Assembly: GCA_023257055.1 (NCBI GenBank)
Contig: JALRDG010000139.1
Location: 1-6,472 of the forward strand
Length of the DNA stretch: 6,472 nucleotides
From: Candidatus Saccharimonadia bacterium
GTDB lineage: Bacteria; Patescibacteriota; Saccharimonadia; Saccharimonadales; Saccharimonadaceae
Direction of reading: 5' to 3'
Positions 6,237 to 6,472 of this stretch are shown here, piece after piece. A program made the position numbers and the translations under genes. Each line of letters opens with the position of its first letter. The stretch's first letter is position 1. The notes under the pieces were generated by a model. It ran no database searches. It was given only the letters and a program-made list of their open reading frames with translations, and was not told the origin of the DNA.

Positions 6237-6242
6237 TATACT
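6237..6242 (+). promoter_or_regulatory. Candidate -10 box of the last gene
   Basis: TATACT at 6237-6242 matches the -10 consensus at 5 of 6 positions and sits within an 8-bp palindrome AGTATACT. Transcription would begin near 6249, leaving a leader of about 17 nt containing the ribosome site. No good -35 exists at the right distance (6214-6219 reads CAATAA), as expected if an activator bound to the upstream inverted repeat replaces it. Confidence 0.45.
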
Positions 6243-6254
6243 GATAGGAAAGTC

Positions 6255-6260
6255 AAGGAG
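6255..6260 (+). promoter_or_regulatory. Shine-Dalgarno AAGGAG that fixes the last gene's start
   Basis: AAGGAG ends 5 nt before the ATG at 6266. It supports this reading frame as a true gene even though the gene is cut off by the window edge. Confidence 0.8.
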
Positions 6261-6265
6261 AATAT

Positions 6266-6472
6266 ATGAGCGGAGCAGCAGAGGTATTAGTAATCATTTT
6301 GGCAGTCGTGTTAGCGGTTTTTCTTGTGCTAGCTATCGTACTAGTTGTGCTGATGATTAAAATTACTAAGCAGATCAAAAGTGTTACGCAAACCGCCGAA
6401 CGGACCGCGGCGAGGAACCCCGTAATATTGTACATCGCCTCCATCGCCTCCATTTCCGCTGTTCGCCGTAAT
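6266..6472 (+). CDS. Small membrane protein of unknown function (3' partial)
   Basis: The frame is open from the ATG to the right edge; 69 residues are visible. After MSGAAE comes a long hydrophobic helix, about residues 7-31 (VLVIILAVVLAVFLVLAIVLV is its core), then a basic stretch KITKQIKSVTQTAERTAARN. This is the layout of a single-pass protein with its C-terminal part in the cytoplasm. A second weakly hydrophobic stretch follows at NPVILYIASIASISAVRR. I do not recognise a family. The Lys/Thr/Gln-rich region after the helix resembles the start of the amphipathic or coiled segment in small DUF948- or YtxH-like proteins, but this is only an impression. It has its own candidate promoter and ribosome site and so may be transcribed separately from the gat-galU operon. 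Confidence 0.75.
   Translation, partial: MSGAAEVLVIILAVVLAVFLVLAIVLVVLMIKITKQIKSVTQTAERTAARNPVILYIASIASISAVRRN

Noticed and set aside
6219..6269. 16-codon frame MKQYMKYTDRKVKENI whose TGA overlaps the ATG of the last gene
   Set aside because: The ATGA overlap is suggestive of coupling, but there is no ribosome site before it, and the predicted start of transcription lies inside it.

Overview
The window looks like chromosomal housekeeping DNA from a reduced-genome bacterium. The best guess is a member of the Candidate Phyla Radiation (Patescibacteria), most likely Saccharibacteria (TM7). Three things support this: a tightly packed gatC-gatA-(small membrane protein)-gatB order, a small one-helix membrane protein with an RNxxxHE motif of a kind I recall from many CPR genomes, and moderate GC content. 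The taxonomy is an inference from style and gene content; no marker such as 16S rRNA is present. All complete genes are on the + strand and read with the standard code. Every visible stop is TAA or TAG.

Layout. (1) Positions 1-1004 hold the 3' part of a DEAD-box RNA helicase, closed by a strong symmetrical hairpin terminator at about 1013-1051. (2) Positions 1052-1169 are a short intergenic region with two overlapping palindromes and a promoter whose -10 box (TATAAT, 1158-1163) is so close to the gatC ATG (1170) that the mRNA is predicted to be leaderless. (3) Positions 1170-6196 form one compact operon: gatC, gatA, a membrane-anchored HEPN-like protein, gatB, a Nudix hydrolase and a GalU-type uridylyltransferase. 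Gaps are 1 to 4 nt, and two junctions are 1-nt TAATG overlaps. (4) Positions 6197-6265 are a short regulatory gap with a CRP-like palindrome (TGTGA-N6-TCACA) centred 41.5 bp before the predicted start of a new transcript. (5) From 6266 to the window end is the 5' part of a gene for a small membrane protein with a good Shine-Dalgarno sequence.

How the genes work together. GatCAB converts misacylated Glu-tRNA(Gln), and often Asp-tRNA(Asn), to the correct amide form, so the core of the operon serves translation. The Nudix enzyme (ADP-ribose/nucleotide-sugar type) and GalU (UDP-glucose synthesis) connect it to nucleotide-sugar metabolism. The HEPN-like protein between gatA and gatB is the least explained member and the best lead: it has the residues of a possible RNase active site, a membrane anchor, and sits inside a tRNA-modifying operon. 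No mobile elements, CRISPR arrays, tRNA or rRNA genes were seen.
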